Shown here: piece by piece, positions 8,701-17,679 of the stretch
Numbering within the stretch: position 1 is the first letter of the stretch
How the letters are laid out: every line of letters starts with the position of its first letter
The notes under the pieces: generated by a model
The model's database searches: none
What the model saw: the letters and a program-made list of their open reading frames with translations, nothing else
What the model was told of the DNA's origin: nothing
Source: Tsukamurella pulmonis
GTDB lineage: Bacteria; Actinomycetota; Actinomycetes; Mycobacteriales; Mycobacteriaceae
Direction of reading: 5' to 3'
Assembly (NCBI RefSeq): GCF_900103175.1
Contig: NZ_FNLF01000002.1
Location: 3,610,136-3,674,135 of the forward strand
Length of the DNA: 64,000 nt
Made by a program: the position numbers and the translations under genes

Positions 8701-10356
8701 ATGACGAGTGCCTCCACCACCGACGGCGCCTCCGGCGCCGGTGACAACGCTGACGCCGCGCCCAGCATCCACACCACCGCCGGCAAGCTGGCGGCCTTCC
8801 GCGCGAAGGACGCCGAGGCCCTGGCCCCGATGGGCCAGGCGGCGATCGACAAGGTGCACGAGAAGGGCCGCCTCACGGCCCGCGAGCGCGTGCTGGCGCT
8901 GCTCGACGAGGGCTCCTTCGTCGAGCTCGACAAGCTGGCGCAGCACCGCTCCACCAACTTCGGCATGGCGGCCCGCCGCCCCGTCGGCGACGGCGTGGTG
9001 GCCGGCTACGGCACCATCGACGGCCGCGAGGTGTGCGTCTTCAGCCAGGACTCGACGGTCTTCGGCGGCTCGCTCGGCGAGGTCTACGGCGAGAAGATCG
9101 TCAAGGTCATGGACCTGGCCACCAAGACCGGCCGCCCGCTGGTCGGCATCATCGACGGTGCCGGCGCGCGCATCCAGGAGGGCGTGGTCTCGCTCGCCCT
9201 GTACTCGAAGATCTTCATGCGCAACACCCAGGCCTCGGGCGTCATCCCGCAGATCTCGGTGATCATGGGCGCGGCCGCCGGCGGCCACGTCTACTCCCCC
9301 GCGCTCACCGACTTCGTCGTGATGGTCGATCACGAGAGCCAGATGTTCATCACCGGCCCGGACGTGATCAAGTCCGTGACCGGCGAGGAGGTCACCAAGG
9401 AGGAGCTGGGCGGCGCCCAGACCCACATGACAAAGTCCGGCACGGCGCATTACGTCGCCTCGGGCGAGCAGGACGCGCTCGACTACGTGCGCGAGCTGAT
9501 GACCTACCTCCCCTCGAACAACCGCGCCGAGGCGCCCCGCTTCGTGCCGACCGACCCGCTCACGGGCTCGATCGAGGAGTCGGTCAACGACGAGGACCGC
9601 GAGCTGGACACGCTGATCCCGGACTCGCCGAACCAGCCGTACGACATGCACGAGGTCATCCGCCGCCTGCTCGACGACGACGAGTTCCTCGAGATCCAGC
9701 CGCAGCGCGCGATGAACATCATCGTGGGCTTCGGCCGCATCGACGGCCGCAGCGTCGGCCTCGTCGCCAACCAGCCCACCCAGCTGGCCGGCTGCCTCGA
9801 CATCGACGCCTCGGAGAAGGCCGCCCGCTTCGTGCGCTTCTGCGACGCCTTCAACATCCCGATCGTCACCCTGGTGGACGTGCCCGGCTTCCTGCCCGGC
9901 ATCGGCCAGGAGTACGACGGCATCATCCGCCGCGGCGCGAAGCTGCTCTACGCCTACGGCGAGGCCACCGTCCCGAAGATCACCGTGGTCACCCGCAAGG
10001 CCTACGGCGGCGCGTACTGCGTGATGGGCAGCAAGGACATGGGCGCCGACATCAACCTGGCGTGGCCCACCGCGCAGTTCGCGGTGATGGGCGCGTCCGG
10101 CGCCGTCGGCTTCGTCTACCGCAAGGAGCTCGCCGCGGCCGCCGAGGCGGGCGAGGACGTCGAGGCCCTGCGCCTGAAGCTGCAGCAGGAGTACGAGGAC
10201 ACGCTGGTCAACCCGTACGTGGCGGCCGAGCGCGGCTACGTCGATGCGGTCATCCCGCCCTCGCACACCCGCGGCCAGATCGTCACGGCGCTGAACATGC
10301 TCGAGCGCAAGGTGGTCGCCACCCTGCCCAAGAAGCACGGGAACATCCCGCTGTGA
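8701..10356 (+). CDS. accD5: Acyl-CoA carboxylase beta subunit (propionyl-CoA type)
   Basis: A 551-residue carboxyltransferase of the AccD5/PccB type. It transfers CO2 from carboxybiotin on AccA3 to acyl-CoA, giving methylmalonyl-CoA (and malonyl-CoA) for mycolate and methyl-branched lipid synthesis. The two crotonase-like halves show the acyl-CoA pocket ([26 protein letters not shown]) and the carboxybiotin pocket ([37 protein letters not shown]). The ATG at 8701 is supported by a -10 element ending 7 nt upstream, which implies a leaderless message; no Shine-Dalgarno is present. Its stop overlaps the accE5 start. Confidence 0.96.
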   Translation: MTSASTTDGASGAGDNADAAPSIHTTAGKLAAFRAKDAEALAPMGQAAIDKVHEKGRLTARERVLALLDEGSFVELDKLAQHRSTNFGMAARRPVGDGVVAGYGTIDGREVCVFSQDSTVFGGSLGEVYGEKIVKVMDLATKTGRPLVGIIDGAGARIQEGVVSLALYSKIFMRNTQASGVIPQISVIMGAAAGGHVYSPALTDFVVMVDHESQMFITGPDVIKSVTGEEVTKEELGGAQTHMTKSGTAHYVASGEQDALDYVRELMTYLPSNNRAEAPRFVPTDPLTGSIEESVNDEDRELDTLIPDSPNQPYDMHEVIRRLLDDDEFLEIQPQRAMNIIVGFGRIDGRSVGLVANQPTQLAGCLDIDASEKAARFVRFCDAFNIPIVTLVDVPGFLPGIGQEYDGIIRRGAKLLYAYGEATVPKITVVTRKAYGGAYCVMGSKDMGADINLAWPTAQFAVMGASGAVGFVYRKELAAAAEAGEDVEALRLKLQQEYEDTLVNPYVAAERGYVDAVIPPSHTRGQIVTALNMLERKVVATLPKKHGNIPL

Positions 10357-10625
10357 GCGCGAACGACAAGCCGGTGCAGGCCAGCGCGGCCGACGTCGAG
10401 AAGCTCAGCGCCGCCATCCGGTTCGAGAAGGGCAACCCGTCGGCCGAGGACGTCGCGGCCGTCGTGGCCGTGCTGGCCGCCGCGGCCGGCTCCGCGCCGC
10501 AGACCGGCCCGGAGGGCCCGAAGTCGATCTGGGGCGACAACCGCGAGCGCATGCGCCCGCAGTACTTCAACGGCCCCAACGCCTTCACCAGCCAGACCCC
10601 GATCTTCTGGACCAAGGGGTCCTGA
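10353..10625 (+). CDS. accE5: Acyl-CoA carboxylase epsilon subunit
   Basis: A 90-residue small subunit that stabilises the AccA3-AccD5 complex in actinobacteria. The C-terminal half carries the family pattern [11 protein letters not shown], followed by [15 protein letters not shown]. The N-terminal half is Ala/Val-rich ([15 protein letters not shown]), as expected for the helical part. The GTG overlaps the accD5 stop (GTGA), so the subunits are translationally coupled. The maf-like gene begins 11 bp downstream. This order matches Rv3280-Rv3282. Confidence 0.92.
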   Translation: MSANDKPVQASAADVEKLSAAIRFEKGNPSAEDVAAVVAVLAAAAGSAPQTGPEGPKSIWGDNRERMRPQYFNGPNAFTSQTPIFWTKGS

Positions 10626-10636
10626 TCTCCACCCCC

Positions 10637-11275
10637 GTGCGCCTGGTGCTCGCGTCGGCCTCGCCGGCGCGGTTGGGGGTGCTGCGCGCCGCCGGCACCG
10701 CGCCGCTGGTCTCCGTCTCCCAGGTCGACGAGGACGCGATCCTCGCCGGCCTGGGCCCGGACGTGACCCATGGGGACGCCGTCGAGGTCCTGGCCCGGGC
10801 CAAGGCCCAGGACGTGGTGGACCGGATCGTCGCGGTGGACCCGATCCCCGGCCGCGCCGTGGTGATCGGCTGCGACTCGATGCTGTCGATCGACGGTGAG
10901 CTGGTCGGCAAACCGCACACCGCCGCCACCGCGACAGCGCGGTGGCGGGCCATGCGGGGCGGTACCGGCCGCCTCCTCACCGGGCACTGCGCGATCCTGC
11001 TCGAGGACGGCGCCGTCGCGAGCACCGTCACCGGGACCCGTTCCACGACACTGCGGTTCGGGACGCCCACGGACGCCGAGATCGACGCCTACGTCGCGAC
11101 CGCCGAGCCGCTCGAGGTGGCCGGAGGCTTCACCCTGGACGGGCTCGGCGGCTGGTTCGTCGAGGCGGTGGACGGCGACCCGAGCTCGGTGATCGGCATC
11201 TCGCTGCCCCTCACCCGGGCGCTGCTGGGTGAGCTCGGCGTCTCGCCCGTCGAGCTGTGGTCCGACCGGCCTTGA
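10637..11275 (+). CDS. maf: Maf-family nucleotide pyrophosphatase
   Basis: A 212-residue Maf-like nucleoside-triphosphate pyrophosphatase that removes non-canonical or methylated nucleotides from the pool. [16 protein letters not shown] at the N-terminus is the triphosphate-binding SxSPRR-type motif. GCDSML (Asp in the metal site) with GKPHT forms the central Maf signature, and [13 protein letters not shown] is the conserved C-terminal loop. The GTG at 10637 is 11 bp after accE5. In M. tuberculosis the next gene is sseA; here about 9 kb of acyltransferase genes intervene. Confidence 0.93.
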   Translation: MRLVLASASPARLGVLRAAGTAPLVSVSQVDEDAILAGLGPDVTHGDAVEVLARAKAQDVVDRIVAVDPIPGRAVVIGCDSMLSIDGELVGKPHTAATATARWRAMRGGTGRLLTGHCAILLEDGAVASTVTGTRSTTLRFGTPTDAEIDAYVATAEPLEVAGGFTLDGLGGWFVEAVDGDPSSVIGISLPLTRALLGELGVSPVELWSDRP

Positions 11276-11541
11276 AAGTTCACCAGCATGATGTGAGAGA
11301 CCTCATAGGTTTGGGCCCGTCCTCCGCGTAATCATCTCGTTAACAGCGCGCGATCATCGCGTTTCCGCAGCTCGGGCGACACACTCCACACTTCAATCAC
11401 GTACGGCGTCCGACCTGCAAGAACACCGAAGTATCCCCTAACCCGCGCTTCCGCCAACCCTGGTCAAGACCTGAACCGAGTGACGAGCGACACCACTCTT
11501 TCGCCTCGCGAAAGGAATGCCTCGCGTCTTAGCGTCATCAC
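11276..11541. promoter_or_regulatory. 266-bp intergenic promoter region of the acyltransferase locus
   Basis: Less GC-rich than the flanking genes. Two palindromes are visible: 13 bp at 11349-11361 (CGCGAT-C-ATCGCG) and 17 bp at 11498-11514 (CTTTCGC-CTC-GCGAAAG). A -10-like TAGCGT at 11530-11535 ends 6 nt before the ATG at 11542. The 11498-11514 palindrome covers the -35 region of that promoter, where a repressor would block it. No ORF is supported in this stretch. Confidence 0.55.
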
Positions 11542-12474
11542 ATGACCACGACGCCTGGACCACTCACCACCCCCGGAGCCCCGGTCCCCCACGCCGCGAC
11601 CCGCGAGGTGGACGGTTGCTCGTTCGCCGTGCGCGGCCGGATCGACGTGACCGCCCTGCGCGCGGCGTACGCGGCCCTGCTCGAGGAGTACCCCGCGCTC
11701 GCCGCCCGCGTGACGGCCGAGCACGATCGCTTCCGGTTCGCCCCCGGCGATCCGGCGGTCGCCGCGGCGATCGGCTTCCGCGACACGGCCGCACCGTGGG
11801 CCGGCTTCGCGCAGACGCCGCCGTCGTTCGTCGGGACCGAACAGCTCTCGGCCCTGTGGCTCACCGGCATCGGTGAGGAGAACCGCCTCACCCTGTGGAT
11901 CAGCAGGGCCGCGGCGCAGCCGGTGGGCGTCCTCGCCCCGGCGCGCCGCCTGTTCGAGTTCTACACCGCGCTCGCCGCCGGCGACCGGCCGCGCGTGCAC
12001 CGCCCGATCGGCGTGCGCGCCTTCGGTTTCCCCACCGAGCCGCAGCGACTTCCCGCCGCCGGCGGCCGCCCGGCCCGGGAGCCGGAGGGTGCGCGCACGG
12101 ACGACGCGCTGCGCCTGCGCCTCGACGCGCGCACCACCGCCGACCTGCTGGACACCGCGCGGGTGCGGGCGATCCCCCTCGGCGAGCTGGTCGGCGAGCT
12201 GCTCGACCGGGCCGGGGCGCCCGTGGGCCGGATCGAGGACCTGGGCACCGTCGGCGCGCCGGTCGCACCCGCGAACCTCGAGGTCCCGGACTTCCACTCG
12301 CACCGCACCGCCGCTGCACCGCAGGAGGATTCGTACGTCCTGTCGGTCTTCGCCGGCCGCCTCTCGGTGGAGTTGCGGACCCGCCCCGGCACGCCCGCCG
12401 CGGAGTCCGAGCGGCTCCTGCTGCGGATCGAGGACGAGATCCGCAGCCTGCTCCCCGTCGGCACCGCCGCCTGA
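11542..12474 (+). CDS. Short condensation-superfamily protein with a lost catalytic motif
   Basis: A 310-residue relative of PapA/WS-DGAT acyltransferases, clearly shorter than the 444-486 residues of its neighbours. Family features: the N-terminal strand-helix unit (AVRGRIDVTALRAAYAALLEEYPALAARV) and the helix after the active site (ARRLFEFYTALAAGD). The position where relatives carry HxxxDG reads SRAAAQPV (residues 121-128), so both the catalytic His and the Asp are missing. It is probably not an active transferase; a structural or regulatory partner is possible. First gene of the locus, with an ATG 6 nt after a -10 hexamer. Assignment to the superfamily rests on pattern and context. Confidence 0.7.
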   Translation: MTTTPGPLTTPGAPVPHAATREVDGCSFAVRGRIDVTALRAAYAALLEEYPALAARVTAEHDRFRFAPGDPAVAAAIGFRDTAAPWAGFAQTPPSFVGTEQLSALWLTGIGEENRLTLWISRAAAQPVGVLAPARRLFEFYTALAAGDRPRVHRPIGVRAFGFPTEPQRLPAAGGRPAREPEGARTDDALRLRLDARTTADLLDTARVRAIPLGELVGELLDRAGAPVGRIEDLGTVGAPVAPANLEVPDFHSHRTAAAPQEDSYVLSVFAGRLSVELRTRPGTPAAESERLLLRIEDEIRSLLPVGTAA

Positions 12475-12531
12475 CATCCCGTCGCCCACCGCCGGACCGC
12501 ACCACCCCCGCACCGCACCAGGAGGAACGTC

Positions 12532-13971
12532 ATGGAATACACCGAACTGGCCGACTACCCGCTCACGACCGGCGTCGTCACCGAGTGGATCCCCGTGGTC
12601 GTCGATCCCGATACCGGCTGGCGCGCCGATCACCGGCCGCCGAGCCACAACCAGGCGGACCACGTGCGGCGCGCGGCGCACCACGAGACCACCGTCGTGC
12701 GGCCGGGCGAGTGGATCGGCGGGGTCTGGCAGATCGACGAGGATCTCGACGAGGACGCCCTGCGCCGGGCCCTGCGCGGCTGGTTCGGCCGCCACGAGGC
12801 CTTCCGCAGCCTCATCTCGCACGCCGAGGACGGCACCCTGCTGCGCACCACCACCCCGCCGGAGTCGATCGACTTCGTCGCGCAGAGCGTCGGCAAGCTG
12901 ACCACCTCGCTGCGGGTCTATCAGCACCTGAAGAACTACTTCGACGCCACGATCACGCCCTCGCGCTGGCCGCACTGCGTGCTCGCCACCGTCGACAACC
13001 CGGCGGGCCCCGGTTTCACCATCGTCTTCGGCGCGGACCACTCCGTGATGGACGCCTACACCCAGGTGCTCGCCATCAGCGAGCTCACCGAGCTCTACCG
13101 CGCGGAGCGGGCGGACCGGCCCGCCCGGCTGACGCCGTCGAGCAGCTACCTCGACTTCTGCGCGCTGGAGCGGGATCAGTTCGAGCACATCGACTTCGAG
13201 CACCCGGCGGTGCGCACGTGGCTGGACTACCTCGCCGAGGACGACGGGGAGTCGCCCCGCTTCGGCCTCCCGCTCACCGATCGCGACGCCCGCGCCAACC
13301 TGCGGGTCTTCCAGTCCAGCCTGTCCCTGCAGCTGCTCGACGTCGAGCGCACCGCCGCCTTCGACGCGGCCTGCAAGGCGGCCGGCGGCAAGGCGGGCAA
13401 CGGCGTGGTCGGCGCGTTCGCGCGGGCCGAGGCAGGGCTGACCGGCAGTGACCACGTGCGCTTCGTGATGCCGATGCATACCCGCTCGGAGGAGCGCTGG
13501 GCCACCTCCGCCGGCTGGTTCGTCGGCCTCATGCCGGTGGACCTGGCGCTGCCGGCCACCTCGGCGCTCAGCGCCACGCTGGAGTCGGTCGCGGACGCCC
13601 TGCGCCGCAACCGCGACGTCGTGCCGGTCCCGTACCCGCTGCTCTCGTCGATCGTCGAGGAGCGCACGGGCCGTGGGCTTCCCGCGCCGCGGTACGTGCT
13701 CAGCTACGTCGACGTCCGCTACGTCCCCGGTGCCGCCGAGTGGGGCGAGCAGAACGCCGCGGTGCTGCGCTCGGAGTGCACCGCCGACGACGAGCTCTAC
13801 ATCTGGATCAGCCGCTCGCACACGGGCCTGTACTTCTCGGCCCGCTTCCCGTCGAACCCGGTCGCCTCGGCGAACGTCTTCCGGCTCATCGCCGCGCTGC
13901 GCGAGCAGCTGGCCGAGGTGATCGACCACGCCAGCGACGTCCCCACCGCCCTGACCGGCCACGCCGGCTGA
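12532..13971 (+). CDS. PapA-like condensation-domain acyltransferase (DHSVMDA variant)
   Basis: A 479-residue protein of the polyketide-associated (PapA) branch of the condensation superfamily. These enzymes move acyl chains from CoA or carrier proteins to sugar or alcohol hydroxyls. The opening MEYTELADYPL is shared with the 21726 paralogue (MRFTELDAYPL), as are the RHEAFRS segment, the active-site strand and the late GWFVGL motif. The active site is GADHSVMDAY with His170 and Asp174, but the usual Gly is Ala175. Preceded by a strong Shine-Dalgarno (AGGAGGAACG). 57 bp after the first gene and 14 bp before the next. Confidence 0.85.
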   Translation: MEYTELADYPLTTGVVTEWIPVVVDPDTGWRADHRPPSHNQADHVRRAAHHETTVVRPGEWIGGVWQIDEDLDEDALRRALRGWFGRHEAFRSLISHAEDGTLLRTTTPPESIDFVAQSVGKLTTSLRVYQHLKNYFDATITPSRWPHCVLATVDNPAGPGFTIVFGADHSVMDAYTQVLAISELTELYRAERADRPARLTPSSSYLDFCALERDQFEHIDFEHPAVRTWLDYLAEDDGESPRFGLPLTDRDARANLRVFQSSLSLQLLDVERTAAFDAACKAAGGKAGNGVVGAFARAEAGLTGSDHVRFVMPMHTRSEERWATSAGWFVGLMPVDLALPATSALSATLESVADALRRNRDVVPVPYPLLSSIVEERTGRGLPAPRYVLSYVDVRYVPGAAEWGEQNAAVLRSECTADDELYIWISRSHTGLYFSARFPSNPVASANVFRLIAALREQLAEVIDHASDVPTALTGHAG

Positions 13972-13985
13972 TCCCGGGAGGAACC

Positions 13986-15377
13986 ATGCGCGTCACCACC
14001 ATCGACGGCCTGCGCACCGCGCCCGGCCGGTACCTGGAGTTCCCCGTCGTGCCGACGGGGACCGCCGTCCCCAGCGACGTCCCCCCGTGCTTCAACCAGC
14101 AGTCGCACCTGCGCGCCGCGGACGGCGACGACTCCTCCCCGGGCACCTGGCTGTGCGGCGTCTTCGACGTCGACGGTCCCATCGACGAGGAGGCGCTGCA
14201 GGAGGCCTTCCAGCGCCTCGTCGACACCCACGCGACGCTGCGCTCGCAGTTCGCCGTCGCCGACGACGGGGCGCGCACCCCGCAGCGATCGGTGCACCCG
14301 GCGGGGAGCATCCGGGTGGGCGCGCCCGTCGCCGAGCACGCCGAGGACGAGGCACAGCCGTCCGTGCGTCTGCGCGGCCGGCTCGACGAGCAGTGCCGCC
14401 CCCTGCGCTTCCCGAACTACGTCCTCGCGGCGATCAGCCGGCCGGGCACCTCGACGATCGTCTGCGGCTTCGACCACGTCCACGTCGACGCGCTGTCGCT
14501 GGCCATCGCGATCGACGAGGTGGCGGCCGCCTACGCGGGCGTCGCGCCCGCGGTGTCGGTCCCGGGCGACGGGCACCTCGACTACTGCCGTGAGGAGGCG
14601 GCCGCCGAGCAGGTCGATCCGCACGATCCGCGGCTGGCCGAGTGGATCGAGTTCCTCGCCGACGCCGGTGGCCACGCCCCCGAGTTCCCGCTGGAGCTGG
14701 GCGTCCCGATCGGGGAGAGCGCACCGCAGCACAGCGCCGAGGTGCTGCTGCTCGACGCCGACGAGGCCGAGGCCTTCTCCGCGGCCACGGCGCGGGCCGG
14801 GGGCACCACCTACGCGGGGCTGCTGACGGCGCTGGCGATGGCGACCCACGCGGCCGGTGGTTCGGACCTGCTGCCGCTGACCTTCCCCGCGCACACCCGC
14901 TACGACGAGCGCTACGCACGTGCCCTGGGCTGGTTCGTCACCAGCGCCCCGATCACCGTCTCGGTGCACGACGACGGCCGGCCGGCCGATCCGTGCACGC
15001 TCTTCGAACGCAGCGTGGCGCTCACGCAGCAGGAGTTGCGGCGCGCCCGCGACCGGGCCGACGTGCCGCTCGGCCAGGTGATCGCGGCGACCACCGGCGG
15101 ATACCGGCCCCGGCGCCAGGACGTGTTCATGGCCTCGTACCTGGACTACCGTCGGATCACCCAGGGCGACAGCGGGTTCGGTACGAACCGCACGCACGTC
15201 TCCAACATCACCCGGTGCGACGACGTCCAACTGTGGTTCTCCCGCACGCACGACGGCGTCTCGGTGCGCACCCGCCACCCCGACACCCCGCAGGCGCACC
15301 GCACGATGCGCACCGTCCTGCAGTCCCTGCGCTCCACCGTGGCCGTCGTCGCCGTCCCCCAGAAGTGGGCCGCGTGA
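13986..15377 (+). CDS. PapA-like condensation-domain acyltransferase (DHVHVDA variant)
   Basis: A 463-residue PapA-like acyltransferase. The active-site strand reads GFDHVHVDAL with His164 and Asp168; the family Gly is again Ala (169). Other shared features are THATLRSQF in the N-terminal domain, TFPAHTRYDERYARALGWFVTSAPI (described in parts: HTRYDERY then LGWFVTS) and a late SYLDYRRI segment matching the family's conserved SxxDxR strand. Shine-Dalgarno GGGAGGAAC precedes the ATG at 13986. Its stop overlaps the GTG of the SGNH hydrolase gene (GTGA), so the two are coupled. Confidence 0.85.
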   Translation: MRVTTIDGLRTAPGRYLEFPVVPTGTAVPSDVPPCFNQQSHLRAADGDDSSPGTWLCGVFDVDGPIDEEALQEAFQRLVDTHATLRSQFAVADDGARTPQRSVHPAGSIRVGAPVAEHAEDEAQPSVRLRGRLDEQCRPLRFPNYVLAAISRPGTSTIVCGFDHVHVDALSLAIAIDEVAAAYAGVAPAVSVPGDGHLDYCREEAAAEQVDPHDPRLAEWIEFLADAGGHAPEFPLELGVPIGESAPQHSAEVLLLDADEAEAFSAATARAGGTTYAGLLTALAMATHAAGGSDLLPLTFPAHTRYDERYARALGWFVTSAPITVSVHDDGRPADPCTLFERSVALTQQELRRARDRADVPLGQVIAATTGGYRPRRQDVFMASYLDYRRITQGDSGFGTNRTHVSNITRCDDVQLWFSRTHDGVSVRTRHPDTPQAHRTMRTVLQSLRSTVAVVAVPQKWAA

Positions 15378-16201
15378 CGGTGGCCGGCCGGGCACCCGGC
15401 GACTGGGGCACGTACGTCGCGCTGGGCGATTCGCGCGCGGCGGCCCCCACGTGGTTGAGCCTGCTGCGCCGTGCCGACGGCCGCAGCGGCCGCGGCTACC
15501 CGCACGAGCTCGCGGCGCTGCTGCGCCCGGCCCTGTTCGAGGACCGCTCGTGCGTCGGCGCCACCACCGAGAACCTGCACCGTCGCGGCCAGGTGCGCTA
15601 TCAGGGGCTGCGCCGGGTGGTGCTGCCGCCCCAGGCCGACGCGCTGAGCGTGGAGACCGATCTGGTCACGCTCTCCATCGGCGGCAACGACATCCGCTGG
15701 CACTCGCTGATCGGCGGCGCCTTCTCCCACCGCCCCGGTGCCGCGGCGCGGTTCCGCAGCGACACCGACCGCGCGCGCCGCATCGACGCCGCGCTCACGG
15801 GCCTCGGGGCGCACCTCGCGGTGGCCCTCGCCGACGTCCGCGGCCGCGCGCCGGACGCGACGGTCCTGCTGGTCGGCCACGGCGGCTACTACCCGCTCCC
15901 CGACGCGGACGTCCCGCTGTGCGCCGCATCGGGTTCCGAGCTGGCGCTGCACACCGCGGCGGAGTTCTTCGAGGCGCTCGAGGACGTGTACCGCACCGCG
16001 TGCGACCGGACGGGCGTCACCTTCGTCTCGGTCCTCGACATCACCCGCGGCCACGACGGTGCCGCCCCGCGCTCCGAGCGCTGGTTCGAGGGGGACTCCC
16101 TCGTCTCGCTGACGCCGCCGCGCCATCCCACCGCGCTGGGGAGCGCGGCGCTCGCCGCGCACCTGGCGGCCACGCTCGCTCCCGAGGCGGTGCGGCCGTG
16201 A
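15374..16201 (+). CDS. SGNH/GDSL-type hydrolase, apparently cytosolic
   Basis: A 275-residue SGNH-family esterase or lipase. Block I is ALGDSRA with nucleophile Ser20. Block III is SIGGNDIRWH with oxyanion Asn105. The C-terminal catalytic His is probably His251 (RHPTALGSAAL). No signal peptide or lipobox is present: the GDS serine is only 20 residues from the start, unlike secreted relatives. The start overlaps the upstream acyltransferase stop and its own stop overlaps the exporter start, both as GTGA. The position suggests trimming or transfer of acyl groups on the locus's product before export, by analogy with the Chp hydrolases of mycobacterial PAT/sulfolipid loci. Confidence 0.82.
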   Translation: MTVAGRAPGDWGTYVALGDSRAAAPTWLSLLRRADGRSGRGYPHELAALLRPALFEDRSCVGATTENLHRRGQVRYQGLRRVVLPPQADALSVETDLVTLSIGGNDIRWHSLIGGAFSHRPGAAARFRSDTDRARRIDAALTGLGAHLAVALADVRGRAPDATVLLVGHGGYYPLPDADVPLCAASGSELALHTAAEFFEALEDVYRTACDRTGVTFVSVLDITRGHDGAAPRSERWFEGDSLVSLTPPRHPTALGSAALAAHLAATLAPEAVRP

Positions 16202-17679
16202 CGGCCGCGGCCACCCGGGCACAGCCCCGGATGAGCGACGGCGCCGCGGCGGCCCTGCTGGGCGTGGGCCTGCTGGTGCTGTTCATGGCCACCGTCGACG
16301 TGACGATCGCCAACATCGCGCTGCCCTCGATCCAGCGCGATCTCGGGCTCTCCCCCGCGCGGGGCATCTGGATCGCGGAGGCCTACGCGCTGAGCTTCGC
16401 CGCGTTCCTCATCCCCGGCGGCGCGCTGGGTGACCGGGTCGGTCCCCGCGCCGCGATGCTCGGCGGGATCTCCGTGTTCACCCTCGCCTCGATCGTGGTG
16501 GCGGCCAGTTCCGCGCTGCCGGTCCTGCTGGCCGGCAGAGTGTTCCAGGGCGCCTGCGCGGCGATGATCGTCCCCCAGGTCACCGCGATGGTCAAGCAGA
16601 TCCTGCCGGGCTCGTGGCGCGCCCGCGCGCTCTCGGCCGTGAGCGCCACGTCCGTCGCGGCCATCCTGCTCGGCCCCCTCGTCGGCGGCGGTCTGCTCGC
16701 GATCGACGCGTTCGGGATCGGCTGGCGGGCCGTGTTCTACGTCAACGTGCCGATCGGCGTCCTCGCCGTCGTGGTGCTCCTGGCGGCGCCGTTCCCGGCG
16801 CGCCCGCGGGCCGAGGACGGCGCCGATCCCCTGGACTGGGTGGGGCTCGCCCTGATGGTGGTCGCGATCACCGTTGCGCTGCTCGCGTTCTCGGGGCAGG
16901 CAGGCACGACGGAGCTGGTACTGTTCGCGACGCTGGCGGTGGCGGGCAGCGGCTTCCTGGCCTGGGAGCGGCATCTGCTGCGCAGCGGGTCCGCGCTGCG
17001 GCCGATCGTCGATCCGGACCTGTTCGCGAGCCCCAACTTCCGCTGGGGCGTGATCATCCAGCTCTTCGGGCAGGCCGCGATCGGCGGCTTCTACCTGTGT
17101 TTCACCCTGTACCTGCAGGACGGCCTGGAGCTGCCACCGCTCCGCGCGGGCGCGCTGCTCGTCCCCGCCGGGTGCGGCGCCCTCGGCGGCATCGCCCTGG
17201 GCATGGTGCTGGCGCGGGTGCCGGCGCGCCTGCTCATCATCGCGGGCGTGAGCGCCACGGCGGTGGGCTTCTCGGCGATGTTCGCGAGCATGGTCGCGGG
17301 CCTGGACGGTTCGCTGCCGCTGGTGATCACCTCGACGGTGGCCGCGGCCGGCCTCGGGCTGTGCGCGGCTCCCGCGCTCGGCGTGGTGCTCACCGACATC
17401 CCGGGGGCCCGCGCCGCCACCGCCACGGCGGTCTTCGCGGTGTGCCAGCAGACCGGCTCCGCGCTGGGGACCGGTGTGCTCGGCACGCTGTACGCGCGGA
17501 TGAGCGAGGGCGGTTCCGCCCGCACCGCGTTCAGCGCGACCGTCCTGCTGTGCGCGGTCCTCACCGCCCTGTGCGCGGTGTTCGCGCTCCGGCTCCGGCC
17601 CGGCGATCCCGCCGCCGGCCCCGACGCCGAGGCGTTCTCGACAACCGAAGGAGAAGTCCATGCCCATCCTGCGCGATGA
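16198..17679 (+). CDS. DHA2-family (14-TM) MFS exporter
   Basis: A 493-residue drug:H+ antiporter-2 type transporter. The first helix contains LFMATVDVTIANIALPSIQRDL (core: DVTIANIALP), the family's helix-1 motif D. GGALGDRVGPR is motif A between helices 2 and 3, and GRVFQGACAAMIVPQ is motif B. LGPLVGGGL and WRAVFYVNVPIG form the conserved motif C region. About 14 hydrophobic segments follow in sequence. The coupled position inside the acyltransferase block suggests it exports the lipid product, taking the role MmpL proteins have in comparable mycobacterial loci. The substrate is inferred from context only. Confidence 0.92.
   Translation: MTAAATRAQPRMSDGAAAALLGVGLLVLFMATVDVTIANIALPSIQRDLGLSPARGIWIAEAYALSFAAFLIPGGALGDRVGPRAAMLGGISVFTLASIVVAASSALPVLLAGRVFQGACAAMIVPQVTAMVKQILPGSWRARALSAVSATSVAAILLGPLVGGGLLAIDAFGIGWRAVFYVNVPIGVLAVVVLLAAPFPARPRAEDGADPLDWVGLALMVVAITVALLAFSGQAGTTELVLFATLAVAGSGFLAWERHLLRSGSALRPIVDPDLFASPNFRWGVIIQLFGQAAIGGFYLCFTLYLQDGLELPPLRAGALLVPAGCGALGGIALGMVLARVPARLLIIAGVSATAVGFSAMFASMVAGLDGSLPLVITSTVAAAGLGLCAAPALGVVLTDIPGARAATATAVFAVCQQTGSALGTGVLGTLYARMSEGGSARTAFSATVLLCAVLTALCAVFALRLRPGDPAAGPDAEAFSTTEGEVHAHPAR

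Noticed and set aside
8680-10338. Long open frame on the minus strand opposite accD5 (also opposite lhr, purK and the exporters)
   Set aside because: These antisense frames are Arg/Ala/Gly-rich or His/Val-rich translations typical of shadows of GC-rich genes, have no recognisable domains and lie over well-identified genes.
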